A stretch of DNA of 64,000 nt from Carnegiea gigantea (GCA_029747015.1 JAKOGI010002215.1:27501-91500), one strand, 5' to 3'; positions 23,512 to 37,210 are shown, numbered from the stretch's first letter. Notes: generated by a model not told the origin, from the letters alone. Program-made: numbers and translations.

Positions 23512-26500
23512 TGTAACACCCCCAGCCCCTAGGGCCGAAAGCGTTACGTTTTCTCAACTTTCTATCTAAATTCTCTGACAAAACGGGCAGAGTTTTCCCT
23601 AAAAACTGACCGTTCCCAGGCTATAAGCCTTAAAATAAATCCCTGTAATTTAACGGAAGCGTAAATCATTTGAAGGAAACTTAACGGCCACACGCCGGAG
23701 TTCATAACTCAACGAATGACTCGCTTGAAGTGCACCAACCAGATTAATGCATGAATAAAGAGGAAATGGAAGATACAACTCAACGGCTCACACAACCGGA
23801 TTATTGGGCTTTACATCCTAAAACATAACTAACTTTAACCAAAAGACATTTAACTGACTAGATGGTTGGCTCATAAGGCCATACAGAGTGACTCATGAAC
23901 AATATGCGTTATATGAGCTAGAAACTTAGTTTACAACCTTTACAAATTAGTAATACATTACATCACATCGTTAAACACATGAACCTACTTCTATATAGCA
24001 CACATAACTTTGTTTCAAGCGGGGTAAACTCTAGCTCAGCATAAGTAGCTTGACTTCCACCTGTCATAACAAAAGTCTGGGGGAAAAAGGGGAAAGAGTA
24101 TTGGGGTGAGCAGCCACACGCTCAGTCAGAATTCCCCTACTCCTTAAAACTAAAACAATTACAGGCAACAATACTAATAATAGCCACATATCAAGCATTC
24201 GTACTTTACTATCATATTAGGTAATCATAATCCCCAAGGAAAGATAACCCCTATTAAGACTTCATCCTAACCATTCAACTCGATTCTAGGCCCTCATCGA
24301 CCAGACTTCTCTACTAGCAGGCGTTCAGGCACATAACCAAGTAGGCAACAAGGATCGAATATAAAGGCCTTCAAACTCGCTTTTGAAAACATGGTGACTC
24401 ACGATAAATACCAAGAATGGTTTATAATCCACACAAACTCCTTTTATGCTTATAACTCTTTTTAAAAGTTCTCGAAGCATCTAAACTGGTAAGAAGATTT
24501 GGCGAGAAACATTCCTTCATTGAATATGCATATTAAAAAGCTTGAATGTACGACGTATTACTAGGATGTGATTATACTTCATTTGAAATCTCATTTAGAC
24601 TATATTCAGAATACATTCGTAGAATATATGCAAGTTAGGTACATTTGAAAGCTTTCTTCTTTTCTTAAAAAAAAAATGCTTTACTTGGCCTCTTGAGGCC
24701 CATATCCCTTTAAAAGAACTTCTTTTCCTTTTCTGAACCGCTTAGAATGGCAAAAAGCCAAATCTTCTTTTTATCAGGAACTTACATATAACATAAAAAC
24801 ATCTTATTGTGCTGGCTAGGGAGGTCAAGACCGCCCTTAAGTGAAATCATCACTCTTAATCTACGTTATCCCCAGGGTATACGTCCCTAACTTTTGGCCA
24901 AAACGCGTCTTAGTAGAACAACTCTAACCTCGATACTGTCCTCTGTGGGGCAACAGCTCACATTAGGATAATCATATCCTGTGTCCAGTCCCCCTCAAGG
25001 TTTTCTTACGCGTCACACATTAGGGAACAGCTCACTCCAAGATAATCATATCTTGAGTCCAGCTCCCGGGAACAGCTCACGCCATCTTTGTGTCCAGCTT
25101 CCAACATTACCTTGGGGGAAAATAGCTCACGCCATCTTTGCATCCAATTCCCACCCTGAAGGTCTAGCCACTTGCCTAGCACTTTCTTAGGCTTTAAAAT
25201 CGCATTACATTTCTCTTCTTCAAATGCTTACTTTGCTGAAATCTTACTTTTAAACAAAACGACCATAACCTTTCAAAATGCTTAGAGTTCATTCGTTTTT
25301 GGCTTAAAAACTTCTTGTAATTGTAATAAGTTGCTAATACGTAAATCAACTTCGTAAATAGCTAAAAAACTTCTTACGAACGTAAAATGTTTACTAAATC
25401 GTAAAATGATTTCGTTTTCAGCTTAAAAGTTTCGTATCAACATATTAAGTTTACTAAATCGTAAAACGACTTCCTTTTAGACTTAAAAGCTTCTTATAAA
25501 GACAATAAGTTGGTTAATACTTAAAACGACTTCACTTTGAGCTTAAAAGTTTCTTTTAAACTTAACACATTTGCTAAATCGTAAAATGACTTCACTTTTA
25601 ACTAAAAGGCTTCTTATAAATTTAAAACGGTTGCTAGCTCATAAAACGACTTTACTTTTTAGCTTAAAAGCTTCTTTTAAATGTAATACGTATTAATTCA
25701 TAAAACAAAACCCATTTGAAACTTAAAGTACTTAGTTAGCGTTTAATTCAAACTAGATTCGTAATAAAATCCTCAGTTGTCTTTTTATAACTCGTTTCAA
25801 TCCCCCTTTGAACTCAAAGGAAGGTGTGTAAGTGAACTGAAGGCTTGAAACGTTCTAAACTTGCTACTATTCGAAAACTGTAAACACTTGGCTCATTTAT
25901 ATGATAACGAGATTTCTTTGTATACTTTCAACGTGAACGTTTCTTAAACAGGATGGAGTTACTGAAGTGTAACTCGAAACTTAATAGAAATTTAAATACG
26001 CAAATAGCATGCAATCAGCTAAACCCATAATTAGCCTTGGAATGGCCCTTTTCAAGTCGTTTAAAATCTTTTAAACATGAGGATAAGTCATAGCAAACCA
26101 ATGCTTTAAACATTTTCAAACTCACTTTTAGTTCACTTTTAAACTTCCTAAACCTATCGATTATTCAGTCGAGTCACTAACTGAATAGTTCGACGATTTA
26201 GCATCTCTTTTAGGCCACAAACATCTTAATCAAATAACAGGTAATTGGTAGGCACTTAAAAGCATTCGAAATCATAGAAACAAGCTTTCTAAATGGTCCT
26301 TTTCCCTTTTAAAGACGTACTAACTTTTAGAAAGAATTTGCCACATAGCGTATTGAGGGGGAGAAGGGTTTACACATAGTACATTCATACACTTCATATC
26401 ACAACTCATTAAGCCACACATGGCCTCGCAATCCACACGATTGCGCCAATTCACAACCCTATCTCCCTCCTCGCACAGCGCCGACCACAAAAGTCCTCGA

Positions 26501-28174
26501 ATCAATCATCAGTTTCACCCCAAGTCCATCCAACTGTCAAGCTTGGTTCAATATCATGACAATTCAAATGACTATTTCATAAATCAATATCCACAAGCAC
26601 GGTATCATATGTAATCATTCAAATAACTTACAGCTTCAACTAATTCATAAATCGATATTTCCAAGCAAGAAACTCATATATGAACATTCAAATAACTTAG
26701 AGCTTTGACTAGTTCATGAATCGATACCCGTGAGCATCATATTCGTTTATAATTACTCGAATAACTTGAACATCCAAATTAACCAAACCAATATAGCAAA
26801 ACTTAAACCTTTAGGAATCGCTCAACGAGCAACCCAACTGTTTATGTTTCAAGTTTATCATGCCTTGACTCCATTTATTCATTTTAGCTGACATTCGATT
26901 AGCCCCAAAAATAAATTACTAGGCATACTCAATGACATAATTGACGATATTCAGGCAGAACATAATTCCTCAAAAGAACAACCTAGTCATGACATGCCAA
27001 TGTTCACCCAATTTAATTATTTCTCATGCAACAACATTCAGTCATCGAAATACCCAAAAATTAGCATTAAATTCTCAATTTTAGTCCCAATTCCTCCAAT
27101 TACTGACATCCAACCCAACTCAACATGAACTAACTATATTCGTTAAAATCTTTTGAAATTACTAAAAATTTAGGAGGAAGAGAACCCTCACCTTGAACTC
27201 AAGCTAGAGGTTCGATTCACGGCTGCTGGGTCAACTTTCGGTGTTCGAACAACTCCAAACCTTCGCCTCTTGCTCGCTACGCACGTCAGTCCCCTATTCA
27301 TGCCTAAACTTCACCAAATTCGAACCCTAGACAGACCCAAATTTCATTTGCCAGCTTGAGATCGATTTGGGGTGTTGAAGTACGAATTCTAGTTCTAATT
27401 TATAGGGAAATTGAGGCAATTAGGAATGAAATTGCAGGGTCTTACCTGGAACGCGTTCGAGCTCTTGAAACCCTCCATAACCGCGACAAGGGCGTCGTAT
27501 TTTCGACCCAAATTCACACCAAATGGATGACTAGCTTAGAGGGGAGGTCGAGTGGGATGATTTTGCAGTGAAAAAATGGCAAAAATCCTCTGCAATTTGA
27601 GCTTAAGGGTCGCGTTAATGGAGGAGGAGAGAAGGAGGAAGAAGAAGAGCAGTAGGGAGTGTCATGGGGGAGGGGGTGTCGCGGCAGGGAGAGGAGAAAA
27701 AAAGGGGTTCGCGCGCAATGACCAAAATTCCCCTCCCACTCTCTTTCGTTTATGTTTAGTCCAGGCTAAATCGTATCTGCTATCGCTAGTCTAGTTCGTA
27801 ACTCGAATTCTAATCCAAATCGATGATATAGTATTTCATCGATTACTCGTTCCCAAATACAGTCAAGTTCCATTTAATAACCATCGAGCTACTCCTCAGG
27901 TTGACAACTTAATTGCATTCGGGTTCCTAATCGATTTAGTACTCGTTAATAATCGTTAATAACATTTATTAAAAATCATCGAAAGGTTTTCAAAACTAAT
28001 AATAATATTAATAATGATAATAACAATGACAATTACATCCTTTTTAATAAATTAACGTTCACATCGGCATTTAGAAAATAATTTTAGCACATATCGCTAA
28101 TAAAAATATGGTTTTTATAACGTAAAAAGGCATCACGAATGACTCGATGAAATATAAAGTACGCGGGGCTTACA
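23512..28174 (-). repeat. Full inverted LTR (4663 bp), 5' LTR of minus copy C
   Basis: TGTAACACCC at the left end and GGGCTTACA at the right end. Colinear with the other full LTRs, including the 60-bp array at about 25297-25765 and the splice-like signals. It ends at 28174 against unrelated sequence. Confidence 0.9.
25297..25765 (-). repeat. 60-bp tandem array in the rightmost inverted LTR
   Basis: Same inverted array as at 18390-18850, with cores about every 60 bases. Confidence 0.88.
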
Positions 28175-29112
28175 CTCTTCCTAAAATAAAAGATCAAGGT
28201 AAGATAATGGACTTAAGGTTCTTATTAATTAGGTAATTAAAGTTAGAAAATTACTACTTGTGCTGGGCAGAACTAGGCAGTAGCTCACTTGATCTTCTGG
28301 TTGATTTCTCATGACTTTGAGGATCTCTTGGACATCCTTAGGCTTAGGTACCACATGGACATGTCTCTCACCGTGACCCCTCATATGTGCATCAATGATC
28401 AATCATAACCAACCATAGAAAATACCTCAAAACATACATCTTTCTGCCAAGTCAGTTTTAGGTTAGAATTGCATAGTCTTTACAGAAAATTCATTTCTCC
28501 CTAGTTTTCAGCCCAAAAATGATGATTCAAAATTAGGAGAAAAATGGACTCTTAAAACTACATGTTTGAATTCATCTTGTGAGATTTCACATTGTACATA
28601 AACGCATTTTATTCTTCAAATTCATTTCAAGTGCAGGTTCATTTTCTGGTCTTCTTTAAACACGTATGTCATGCGTGAAATCATGATAAATACTCAAGAA
28701 AAACCACAAAGTTAATCTCAATTCATTCCCAATCACCCACACTACCTCTAAAATCGAATAAAACCTTAGCTAACCCCTCCAAAAATGAATTTGGAGTGAG
28801 AATTCCTAGTGTTTGCTTAAAAATGGAAGTGAGAAGCAAGGTGGCAGTATGTATGCTTTCAAGTGACTCTGAAGTCTCAACATTCGATTACAAATATGAG
28901 AAAGAGTAATTAGATGCTAGAAGATGAATAAAACTTACTGAAGATTTTCATTTCTTTAAAAGAACATAATACGAGCAAACACTAACATCTCACCCAAAAG
29001 AAAAAAAATCCAGAAGGGAGAAGGGCTAGCGACTGGGACGATGATCAGCGATGGCCAGCAAGAGAGGTGGCGGCATGGTGGTGCGGCGGCATTGGCAGGG
29101 TGGTGGCCGTGG
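28175..29112 (-). repeat. LTR R3, left part (LTR-like, truncated at 28175)
   Basis: AT-rich non-coding sequence ending, at 28985-29112, in a GC-rich purine stretch that on the minus strand looks like the CT/CCG-rich leader found in the other long LTRs here. It is interrupted at 29113 by LTR R2 and appears to resume at 56085. Its left end is cut by, or abuts, the TR-GAG block. No frame of note. Confidence 0.5.
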
Positions 29113-30104
29113 TAGTAATGCCCCCAATTCCTAATTACCTAATTATCTTAATCCAAAAGTTTATTATTGATAAATTTCCGTAGAAGTCTTTCAATTGGAG
29201 GCGTTATCGACATCCCGGAATAGGTAGGGCTTCCTAGAATTACATATTTTTTTTGAATTGTTTTCACATTCCTTAACTCTCCTAGACGTCAGAATAAGAA
29301 AGTGCATTCACAAAACTATTCAATTTAGAATATTAACCACAACTTAGTATGGGCTTCTCGGAACTCAATATTAAGCAAACTTATCCAAAAGATCATACAG
29401 GCGACATGTCTTCCTTAAAATTTCTAGGCCTCATGCTAGTCTAGAAATCAATGTGAGCTTCTAGTTATCTAGTGCTCAACGAAAGCACCAAGTCCTTCTT
29501 CTACGTCTTTCTACCCTCTAGCTTACTAGGAGGAGGGTTGTTCACTGATCCCTTACGTCGAATAGAAAACACAAAGACATTTCAAAAAGTGAGCCGAAGC
29601 ATAGTATGTATGTCCCTATGCTGTAAAATACACTTCATTTTTAAATTAGTTGGGCGCCTGCATTTCAAATCATTTTAGTTCCAAACAAGAGATAAAGAGA
29701 ATGTGAGTTAAACTACTTTGCTGATTTACCGATTATTATCTAGAAATGGAATCCCCATTGACATCTGAAGCGATCATTGAGATAGGAGCATAGCTCCAAG
29801 GCTGATCATGAAGCCTACGAAGAAGTTGCACTGGGTAAACTAAAGTGTATGAATCCGGATGCTTGATAGCTGATAGAGGCCACTTAATTAGGTAAAAACA
29901 CATTATTTCAAACTAAATCATTACACGAAAATTGTATGAAATTTATATAATGTACGAATCATCTGAGTTTTCGAACAACATAGTGAATAAGCGAACCTAG
30001 GTTTTCTTTGAAATCTCTCTCGTCTTTCATAAAAACCGTTTGTTTCAGCTCGATCCGATTGAAATGTTCTCGCTTCTACACCAAGTGTATCATTTTACAG
30101 TTAT
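29113..30104 (-). repeat. 3' LTR of retrotransposon R2, part 1 of 3
   Basis: Colinear with the left part of the R2 5' LTR (53147 to about 54057): shared stretches include cttccttaaaatttctaggc, the ctttctaccctct motif and cttcatttttaa(a/g)ttagttggg. It stops at about 30104, where the R4 sequence begins. The two LTR copies differ by many substitutions and indels, so R2 is old. Confidence 0.8.
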
Positions 30105-33100
30105 AACGCCCCCAAAATGCTAATGATGTGATTTACAGAAAACTGCAGCGGAAGACTTAATAAACGAAGGTGCTACCGCCGTTCTGACAAGGACAAGGCT
30201 CACTGAAACCATTCAATCTATCAACTCGTGCTTACAATCACAAAATCTAGTAAACTAAAACATTTCAGAACCAAAGTCCATGATAGTTCAACCATACCAT
30301 GTACTAACTCACGTTCCATACCACATAAGTACTTGACCCTAAGCTCGGTTCCAATATTCATGCTATGTTGAATCCATTGTGAGCATCTGACGACCTTCAA
30401 AATGGCTTGCTAAAAGGAGAAATATGTGATACTTCATCACCTAAAATGGAAAACATGAAAACAATTCGAAAATATGAGCAAAAACTCAGTACATACATCC
30501 CTGTCTTGTAAAATGAGCATAGAAATACTGGTGATGGGTACCCATTTTTGCAATTCATTTAGTTGGCAATAATAATGAAAATGAATGTAATATGAAACTG
30601 AATTGCTCATTATTATCTGGATGTGAACCCCTTGCACTGATATGATCTATACATAGGTGTACACCTGCCAATCCGATCAAGAGTTGGCCTGAAGCCGCGC
30701 GGGTAAATGATGGGCTGACGCCCTATAGATGATAACTGATGGGGTCACAAGTTAGATGGCAAATCCCTGTATAAACTGATTCATTGATAAACTCATTAAG
30801 AGTTGTAACTTGATAAACATGATCTGCTTTCTGAAGATACAGGCAATGGACGTACCTTGAGCCTTTAAAAAAAATGTCAGCTGACTTGATACTAGTCAGT
30901 TGTTTCATAAATGTCATCTGACTTGATAAATACGTTCTGACTTGATAACGCTTATGTATAATGGGAAACGATAACTAGGCCTCAACTCTGTTTCATAAAT
31001 GTCATTGTAAGTATGTGTAGTCAGTAAATGATTCTTACTCGCATAATTGAGTAAGTAAAAGTATGTGTAACAGAAATTGAGTAATTATATGGTATATATC
31101 ACTTGCGTATAACTTCAATATAACTTCAAAACTGAATTGATGAAAGTAATTAAATTTGATATGTAAATGAAAGTAAAGGCCTTGTTGGTGATAATTGAAA
31201 GAGTGGTTATGGCCTTTCCTGCAATATGTTATTGATACGGATTTAAGGCTAGCTGAAGGCTTGCTGATGTATGACTTGGTTCACGATAACAGCAAATACA
31301 CTCGATTGGCTTGATAAATGCATTTGATATATGCTGAAGTGAGTAAGTAATAAAGGGTTGAGGCAAAGAGAGATATATTTTGGTTCAAAATAGCACAAAC
31401 TGCGATAACTTGATCTGGTTTCTGAGTTACAACTCACCCCACTTCTCATATTCCATTCATAAATCCATTAGATAAAGAACTCCACCCCAAAATGAGTCAT
31501 TGAACTCAATAGAAGCTATTAAGCTCACTAAACTTGGTATTTCTTTGTAAAATTCATAAATGATTCACAGCTCATAAATAAACTCCCAATTTGTATATTT
31601 GTCTTCTTATTACTCATTAATCATGCTAAAAGTTCCATAAAAGGCCATGAATATTCGTGTCCCCCTAAATGACCGTGCTTGGACCAAAATACACAAAATG
31701 AGTGCATGATCAATCTTAGTCAATCACCAAAATGATCAAAATGAGTGCCTAATCGAAATGAGTGCATGCTCTTTATACATTTATTCAAATGCTTCCAAAA
31801 ATCACCAAATTCCAATTACTCAACTAAAATTCATAAAATCTTATAAAAGATTCAAAAATAATATGAACAATCTACAGTACAATTTTCAGAATTTTCCTCC
31901 AAGTATACACTGACAGAAATTGCGATAATAACCTGATTTACACCCAAGTAGGTTAGTTTAATTCAAAAACTCATAACTTTCATTCTAGACATCAAATGAA
32001 GACTTAAAACCCCAATATGTAAAGACAAAGAAATCTTCTAAAACCTTCACTAAGGACATAAAACATGAGTCTCACAATAGGGTTCCCAAAATGAGGTTTA
32101 AACACAAGTGTATTAGTTTTGATCTCATTCTGCATAGTTTTGGTAAAATGACTATAAATTTTTCCACAGACCTTGGATTAAAGCGATTCATAAGGCATTT
32201 GAAAGCTAACACACCGAGATATTTACCCACTAAAAATCATAATTTTTCACTGAGCCAATCATTGCCATTTTAATCCCAAAGTCAGCCCTAATTTCCTGAA
32301 ATTCCAGCCCTTCACTGATTTAACTTTCTCTTCCTTTTTTTCATATAAAACTCACTTGAAATCATTGCAAATCACCACCATCAGTTATAAAACAATCATT
32401 TAAGAACTCATATACATATCCCAACTCTAAACAACTTCATTAATACATAATTACATAATTCGTATTCAAAACAGGGCAGTTTTTTTCAAAATTCTATAAC
32501 TCACTGATTACTCGTCCAAATTTCATGAACTTTTTCCAGAAGATCCCAAATAATATAGAGAAGCTACAGTGAAAATTTTAGAATTTTTGGCCAATCCTAT
32601 AATTCCCAGAATTTTCGACAGGGGCATTTAAACAATACAAAATCATGAAAATCATGCTCTTGATCAAATACCCATGACTCCAAACATCTCCAAAGTCAAT
32701 AAAAATTGCATAATAACTATCAATTTGATCATCCAAACAATAATCACAACTAAAACAACCCCAAAAATTCAAAATAAAACAAGTTAGGGTTGTAGATATA
32801 CCTCACTTTAGGCTTGAATTAGAGGGAGGAGGAGGCTGATTTGAATGATTTTGATGGTTGGCCATGGTAGCTAGCCGTAAGGGGGAGTTGGGGCAGCCGG
32901 GACACGGCCGAAAAAGTCGTCGGAAACCACCAGAACTGGCGGCACAAGGGGCAGCAACTGCTGCAGTTGCTGCCCCTGTTTTCAGCCCATACGTGAGGTA
33001 GAGAGAGAGAAAATGGAAAATGGGTTTATTAATTTGTTTGCTCAAGTTTTGTGATTATAAATTGTCAATAGGTACAACATGTGGTTGGAAATTTTCATCC

Positions 33101-33379
33101 CCAAAAGTAGCTTTTTGCTAATTAAAATTAGGCGCTAAAATGACCAATTAGTGCCATAACAAGGTTAGCAAGGTTTTGGGCTTTTGTTTTGGGCCCAACA
33201 AGCTACGTTTGGGCTTGAAAATTTTAAATCGAAATGTTGGAAAAATTTTATATTACTCGGAATTAAAGTTTACCGAAGGTAAGAAAATCATAATTTATAC
33301 TCACCGAGACCTAATATCGATTCATCCGATATTTAATCAATCAATGAAACTCAAATTAACAATAAATAACAATTGAGTC
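30105..33379 (-). repeat. LTR R4, part 1, nested in the R2 3' LTR
   Basis: Sequence absent from the R2 5' LTR, starting aacgccccc after agttat. The same agttat recurs at 44530-44535, where R2 sequence resumes, so agttat may be (or contain) the target duplication. Within it, 32800-33010 is a GC-rich minus-strand leader-like segment. The ends are not canonical TG/CA, so the exact borders are uncertain. No primer site, polypurine tract or coding sequence is seen, so this is most likely a solo LTR of about 3.5 kb once the CACTA insert is removed. Confidence 0.6.
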
Positions 33380-33404
33380 CACTACAAGAAAGATTGGTTT
33401 TTGT
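33380..33404 (+). repeat. Left terminal inverted repeat of the CACTA element
   Basis: cactacaagaaagattggtt at 33380. The right end read inward on the minus strand is cactacaagaaaattgattt, so 12 bases are identical and the match continues imperfectly for about 25. Confidence 0.93.
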
Positions 33405-33745
33405 GGCAACAAGATTTGCCACAATATGTTGATATTTTGCTACAAAAAGTCTTTTGTGGCAACGTAGAAAATTGCTACAAAGTTGCCACAAATAGTCCGT
33501 TACAAAAGGCATTTGTGGTAAATTTAATTTTGCTACGAATTATGTAGCTTTAGTGGCAAGTTTTCAGTTGCCACAAATTGAAATTTGCTACAAAAGCATA
33601 TAATTTGTAGCAAGCTCCATTTGCCACTAAATCCATGTTTGCTACAAGAAGGTGATATTTGTAGCAAAATATAATTGCCACGAACTATACTTTGGCAGAT
33701 ATTTGAATACATTTTGTGGCAGTTCACTTTTGCTACTAAACTTAT
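33396..33745. repeat. Left subterminal repeat array
   Basis: About twenty copies of a 10-base motif related to tttgtggcaa, tttgtagcaa or their complements (ttgccacaaa, ttgctacaaa), in both orientations, within 350 bases of the end. In En/Spm, such arrays are the binding sites of the smaller element protein. Confidence 0.88.
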
Positions 33746-34035
33746 CTTAAGAAGTGGTAAACTTCGATTGCATTTGTTTTTTTGTTATTATATATTGTAA
33801 TAATGTTTACCGTTTGCAAATAATAATTGTTTGTGGACATTCTCATAAATACATACATGTAATAACAAATTAATTGAAATGAAATGCAATCGTACTTGAA
33901 ATGAAATTGCATTAAATATATAATCATCATATGATGTTTGCTGCAATAGTAGCTAATAAAATTATGATAACCGTATATGCTTAGTTCATAATTCTAAAAT
34001 GACGCTTATTGTAAATATATGAAACTTATTGTACT

Positions 34036-37000
34036 CTAACTTATATGAACCTGTGCACTTGAGGAAGAACCTAGTCTTTCCTCTAGAGTACGAAGACGAG
34101 CATCATAAGACTCATGAATCCCTTTTAGTTGTTCAGAAACCCGCCTATTAACTTCAGCATCAATCCTATCTTGAATTGCGTCCTCATTGATACCTTGGTT
34201 TTGATAACTCGTAAAAGCTAACACCCCTTGACCCATGCCTCTTTGATGATGTGATCCTTTCTTATGCTTAAGGACACGAGTAAAAGCCTCCTGGGGTGTA
34301 AGGTTATCAACCCCATACTTCTCAAGCTCTTTTTGGTGCACTACTTGGAGGTCTTCATATGCTTTCTCTGCATGCTCATCTGACCAAGTTCCATCTTGCT
34401 TTTGTCTTTGAATTTTCCATAATCGCAAGTAGTACGGTTCTTCATCCTCTTCTGCTTCTGGCTGAGAGTCCTCAGGTAAGAGGTCGTCCAATCCATCAAT
34501 TGGTTTCTGCAACTGAAATCATTTAAAAAGACCTTATGTAAAGTGCAATTACATCCAATAATAAGCTGGTGAAAAATTGGTTTTAAAAAAAGTTTCAAAA
34601 AAAACCAAGTCCACAATTCAGTACTAAGTATATATAAGCTCAAGTTACCATCTCATAGAAGGTGCTAGCAATTGATTTTGTGCCAACTTTTGCAAGCATT
34701 TTCTGATGTGTTTGATTTTTAGTGTTCGTCTCACTTCGACGCTATAAGATATAGGAAAAACCATAAGGTTTAAAATATTAGAAACTGAATTCATTATCAT
34801 TTCAGGATTATGGTCAATGGACGTATTCAAGTAATGTAATAGAAAAGAAAATTGAACTTACCCTGAACTTGTCGCTGTCCCAATAATTTACTAACCATTT
34901 CCATTGATTAGGGTCCACTTCTTTGGGCGGATTATCCCGACGATCAGCCACTGTCGTATAGTTAGTGTAGGCTTTGTGCTTCAAATCATACCGCCACTTT
35001 CTATACCAAACCTTGCAACGACGCTCTATGGCATTATCGACATGACAACCTTGGGGTAATTTAAACATTTCCTATATGCAATACAAATTATTAATGATGA
35101 AACTATTTAAAAAACATAACTCGATAGGACAAAGTTAGTCTTGAGTGAAAACCTTTAACTTCATGAAATACTTCCTTTTTTTTTCCGGGTGTATGTCATC
35201 CCACTTTTCCACATCCAAGGGCATCAATTGCTTCATTAAATAGCTTGCCTCGCTAATGAATTGGGTGCTGTTGGCGCCAACAATACGCTTGAGTTCTGGG
35301 GGGATTTCGATCTCTACTTTTGCTGGATGCGCATCCCTTTTCCTTTTCCAGTATAAGCACTTTGTTTTGCCACGTCTGGGCAAGGAAGCTAAGAAAATTA
35401 ACGAAACAAACATGGTTAAAAAAAGAGCACCTCTCAAATAATTCAAAAAAGTAAAAAAATGTCAAATGGAACAATATTGAGAAGCTTGCACCAAAAATAT
35501 CATTACACTCGGCAAATAGATGAGATTATATATTGCGTACTCTTACTGGATAACTCTCTTTCCACATCATGGGGAAGATTTGTATGCTCTTCTCTAGGCA
35601 TTTCATTTGAATCATGAGCTAGAAGTAACAGTATCAAATATTAGTATATAAAAAGACACTCTTGGAATAATACTACTGGAAGGAATCATACAACCATGTG
35701 CAGAGGTTGATCTTGTCCTTATTCTTTGTTGTTCTAATGTACTCCGGCATGAAATGCTTCCTTGATTAACGCGGTAGACATCATCTAATTGAGCCTGAAC
35801 TCTTTTACCTAGACAAAATGAAGCAATGTAAAAATAATCTATTACGTGGCCATGTCAACTATATTAACCCTTAAGACAACCAATTAGTATTTTTCTTAAA
35901 TTCTGGGGCGAAACGGGCAGAGTTTCGCCTAAAAACTTACAATTTCCCCGGCTTAAAGCCTTACATTAAATCCTTGTATCAATTAAAAACATAAAAGATA
36001 CCAATAAGCTCAACGGCTACACGCCGGAGACCACAGCTCAACGGGCCACACGTCCGGAGCAAACCATTCAATAAATTTCGATAATAGGAAAGAAATGAAA
36101 AGTACAACTCAACGGATCACACATCCGGAGTACTGGGGTTTACATCCCAGAAATAAGCAATTCTAGTTAGAACAAATGAATCAATCACAAATCCCAAATG
36201 TTTGTAGCAGCACATATCCTTCTACCAACCTTCCAACCAAGAACAAACATAAAAATCAAAACAAAGCAAAAAGAAGGAATCAAAATGCTGATTAAACCCT
36301 TGATTTACCTAAGACCCTTTTGAGTTATGGGAAATCAGTATCATCAGCAGTACTCAAATTTACCAAGAACAAAAATAAAAATAAAAAACAAAGCAGAAAA
36401 ACAGAATCTAAATATTCAGTCATAGTTAACTCAGGTAAATAGCAAGTCCAAGAGTCCAAGAGCTAAATAGCCCATGTGACAGAGGTCGTATTCTGTTCCC
36501 TTCGTGGCTTTCAGGTAAAATGATACAGAATTAGAGGAATAGATAGAATATACCTGGGTGAAGTGTAGGGATTGATTTAGTCCCCGTCACTTGTCTTACA
36601 GGTGTATCTAGTCGGGCATGCATTCTTTCATCTGATACGCACAATCAAATACTATGAAAATAGCTTATTTAAATTAAAATATCATGGAATAAGAAAAGGA
36701 TGATATGTAAAAAATCAGCAAATAAACACTCACCAAATTATAACCGTAGCAAATTATCTTTTTTTTTTTTTTTTGGTTTTTGGCCTCCATCAGAATTGGG
36801 GAAGCATTTCACTGAACAAAATTCATATCGAGGAAGGAGAACATACCAGAGGCTAGCGCTTTGTGACCAGTGGATGATTTTCTTAATGTCGCCTGTCTTT
36901 CTAATGTAGGTCTATGCATAGTGAAGTTGTCATTGTCATATGACACATCCTCCAATTCAGCATCCACTCTTTCATCTTCATTTGGTATATAGCCCTCCTC

Positions 37001-37210
37001 TTCTTCTATAATCAGTTCTCTTCGCCTTAGATGTTCGTTGGTTTTTCTAAAAGGTAATCCAAGTTCTTGAAGTACCCTATTGTTTTTTTCAATATTTCTA
37101 TCACGTTGCTTTTCATATTCTGTCATGCTCTGACGAACAATATGACTTGAATAATTTGGATTCTTTTTTACCCTAGCCATATTTCTCAGACTATCCAGGG
37201 TGATATACAT
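34036..37210 (-). CDS. Second CACTA gene, Transposase_24 (Ptta/En/Spm, TNPA-like) protein, 8 exons, 547 aa
   Basis: Predicted exons on the minus strand: 37210-36847, 36631-36554, 35808-35695, 35618-35547, 35388-35153, 35071-34862, 34741-34649, 34512-34036. Each border is GT/AG in the right phase. The sum is 1644 bases and the frame stays open. The start is ATG 37210, 7 bases after an acceptor (ttgcag). Exons 5-7 carry a domain of the plant Ptta/En/Spm family (PF03004): KTKCLYWKRKRDA, PPELKRIVGANSTQF, then DPNQWKWLVNYWDSDKFR. The last exon ends in a coiled-coil-like acidic region. The first exon is charged and lacks a known domain. In En/Spm the smaller protein binds subterminal repeats; that role is inferred here. 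The gene begins 318 bases after the transposase stop, so one long transcript with alternative splicing is possible. Confidence 0.82.
35885..36190 (-). repeat. LTR 3'-end fragment inside intron 2 of the TNPA-like gene
   Basis: The stretch ttctggggcgaaacgggcag, then caacggctacacgccggag, caacgggccacacgtccgg and ggggtttacatccca, matches the terminal domain of the inverted TR-GAG LTRs (for example 16650-16920) in order and orientation, at lower identity and without the terminal TGTAACACCCCC. It lies between exons 36554 and 35808 and does not disturb their splice sites. Confidence 0.7.

Larger units (their letters stand above)
14321..28174 (-). mobile_element. Minus-strand tandem of the TR-GAG element: internal-LTR-internal-LTR, with the truncated LTR at its left
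   Basis: Two internal regions (14321-16603 and 21267-23511) alternate with two full LTRs (16604-21266 and 23512-28174, 4663 bp each), all on the minus strand, sharing the central LTR. Such shared-LTR tandems are known to arise by unequal recombination between LTRs. The right flank from 28175 (ctcttcctaaaa) has no target duplication match with the left flank. Confidence 0.88.

Noticed and set aside
1487..28174. TR-GAG block as a single inversion with matching target duplications
   Set aside because: The outer flanks (gatat on the left, ctctt on the right) do not match directly or inverted, so a simple single-event model is not supported.
32803..33045. 80-codon minus-strand frame with Ala- and Pro-rich parts
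   Set aside because: It lies in the GC-rich leader of LTR R4, where such frames are common by composition. No domain or conservation seen.
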